NCBI GenBank assembly: GCA_020201295.1
Contig: JAIVHA010000039.1
Span: 1-5,407 of the forward strand
Length of the DNA stretch: 5,407 nt
Origin: Lysobacteraceae bacterium
GTDB lineage: Bacteria > Pseudomonadota > Gammaproteobacteria > DSM-19610
Direction of reading: 5' to 3'
Of the stretch, positions 4,870 to 5,407 are shown piece after piece. Numbering within the stretch: position 1 is the stretch's first letter; each line of letters opens with the position of its first letter. The notes beneath the pieces were generated by a model. It saw nothing but the letters and a program-made list of their open reading frames with translations, searched no databases and had not been told where the DNA came from. The position numbers were made by a program, and so were the translations under genes.

Positions 4870-4995
4870 AATTGCACTCCGTATGATCCGGGGTCCCCGG
4901 CTGCCGATTCGGACGCATGAGAACATCAAATCGAATGGATGACCATAATAATATTCATTTGCTGCATTCCCGCCTGTTTTTGTAGCCATTTCTGG
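4870..4995. other. intergenic spacer between divergent TA operons
   Basis: I see no gene here. Two short perfect palindromes stand next to each other: CCGGGG T CCCCGG (4888-4900) and CCGA T TCGG (4904-4912). They are followed by AT-rich sequence with one more TGACCATA copy. These may be operators or a hairpin at the start of the spacer; their function is unknown. Confidence 0.4.
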
Positions 4996-5024
4996 TTGAC
5001 TCATCTCTATTTCATGGCTATAAA
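4996..5024 (+). promoter_or_regulatory. promoter of the hipB gene
   Basis: TTGACT (4996-5001, 5/6 to -35) and TATAAA (5019-5024, 5/6 to -10) are exactly 17 bp apart, the best promoter match in the window. The predicted start is near 5031. TAGCCAT (4983-4989) and ATGGCTA (5014-5020) are inverted copies flanking the -35 and overlapping the -10, and could be part of a HipB operator. Confidence 0.65.
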
Positions 5025-5038
5025 ACAGGTCATCTGAC

Positions 5039-5062
5039 ATTGAAATGGCTATTGAAATGGCC
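5039..5062. repeat. 12-bp tandem duplication at the hipB 5' end
   Basis: ATTGAAATGGCT (5039-5050) is directly repeated as ATTGAAATGGCC (5051-5062), differing at the last base. It contains two of the possible start codons of the hipB frame (5045 and 5057). TAGCCATTTC (4983-4992) is a perfect inverted copy of GAAATGGCTA (5042-5051). These copies could be extra regulatory half-sites downstream of the transcript start. Confidence 0.55.
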
Positions 5063-5086
5063 AATAACGAGCGATGGGTGGCCGGG

Positions 5087-5407
5087 ATGACTGCAACCAG
5101 AACCTATTCCAAGTACACCCGCGAGGCGCTGTCCCTGCTGGGCAAGCAAATACGTCTGGGGCGCAAGCAACGCCGCTGGAGCGAGCAGGAGCTGGCCGAG
5201 CGGGCGGGTATCGCCCGCGCCACCTTGCAGAAGATCGAGAAGGGTGATCCCGGCTGCGCCATCGGCCTGGTGTTCGAAGTGGCCACGCTGGTCGGAGTGA
5301 CGCTGTTCGAAGCGGATCTGCCGGAGCTGGCCCGCCAGCATGAGCGGCTGGATGACAAGCTGGCCTTGCTGCCCAAGGCGGTGCGTTCGCCTGACACGGC
5401 GGTGGAC
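5087..5407 (+). CDS. hipB: HipB-type XRE antitoxin/repressor (partial, runs off the end)
   Basis: The frame is open from the start to the window edge, giving at least 107 residues. An XRE helix-turn-helix spans about residues 17-75: LGKQIRLGRKQRRWSEQELA, then ERAGIARATLQKIEKGDPGC, then FEVATLVGVTLFEAD. By recognition this matches the HTH proteins encoded immediately upstream of hipA kinases, including the GDPGCAIGLVFE signature and the LDDKLALLPKAVR stretch before the C-terminus. HipB represses its operon and inhibits HipA, a Ser/Thr kinase (glutamyl-tRNA synthetase is the target of the E. coli enzyme). The ATG at 5087 fits the family N-terminus (a few residues before YTREAL). In-frame ATGs at 5045 and 5057 are possible alternatives, and no strong Shine-Dalgarno decides. 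A hipA gene is expected just beyond 5407. Confidence 0.85.
   Translation, partial: MTATRTYSKYTREALSLLGKQIRLGRKQRRWSEQELAERAGIARATLQKIEKGDPGCAIGLVFEVATLVGVTLFEADLPELARQHERLDDKLALLPKAVRSPDTAVD

Noticed and set aside
4816..5064. 82-residue minus-strand open frame upstream of the Phd-like antitoxin
   Set aside because: It crosses operator repeats and the hipB promoter and has no recognisable domain or ribosome site.

Overview
This is a 5.4 kb accessory stretch, probably from a proteobacterium (gammaproteobacterial affinity seems most likely, from the YecA/UPF0149-type SEC-C protein and sigma70-like promoters). Genes are moderately GC-rich and the control regions between them are AT-rich. No ribosomal, housekeeping or complete transposase gene is visible, so genus cannot be fixed. 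The window is dominated by toxin-antitoxin (TA) type genes, each with its own promoter and often with an inverted-repeat operator. This looks like a TA or defence island, or a chromosomal TA 'graveyard'.

Layout. 1-48: possible C-terminal end of an unknown plus-strand gene. 178-866 (minus): a complete higB-higA module, toxin first, with a perfect 11-3-11 palindrome built into its promoter. 992-1046: a divergent plus-strand promoter and a 33-bp near-perfect dyad directly before a 176-residue winged-helix-like protein of unrecognised function (1052-1582). 1624-2325: a UPF0149/YecA-like protein ending in a zinc-binding SEC-C motif. 2326-2830: no intact gene, but two strong hairpins and two gene remnants joined together. 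One is a piece of a VapC PIN toxin; the other is the C-terminus of a 'mobile mystery protein A' HTH protein. 2885-4120: an intact Fic AMP-transferase with an N-terminal inhibitory motif and a C-terminal winged helix, expressed from its own promoter. 4173-4801 (minus): a Phd/YefM-type antitoxin and a PIN-domain VapC toxin, coupled by a GTGA overlap, with a cluster of TGACCAT repeats at the promoter. 5087-end (plus): a HipB-type XRE antitoxin running off the window, presumably followed by hipA, with a near-consensus promoter.

How the genes relate. higBA, phd-vapC and hipB(A) should each act as an independent, self-repressed toxin-antitoxin unit. The Fic protein appears to carry its own inhibitory helix and so would not need a separate antitoxin. 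The winged-helix gene and the YecA-like gene are codirectional 41 bp apart and may be cotranscribed, but nothing in the sequence proves that they work together. The dead vapC and mobile-mystery-A pieces between YecA and Fic show that TA genes have been gained and lost here repeatedly. The most novel-looking element is the winged-helix gene with its 33-bp operator-like dyad; its biochemical role cannot be read from the sequence.
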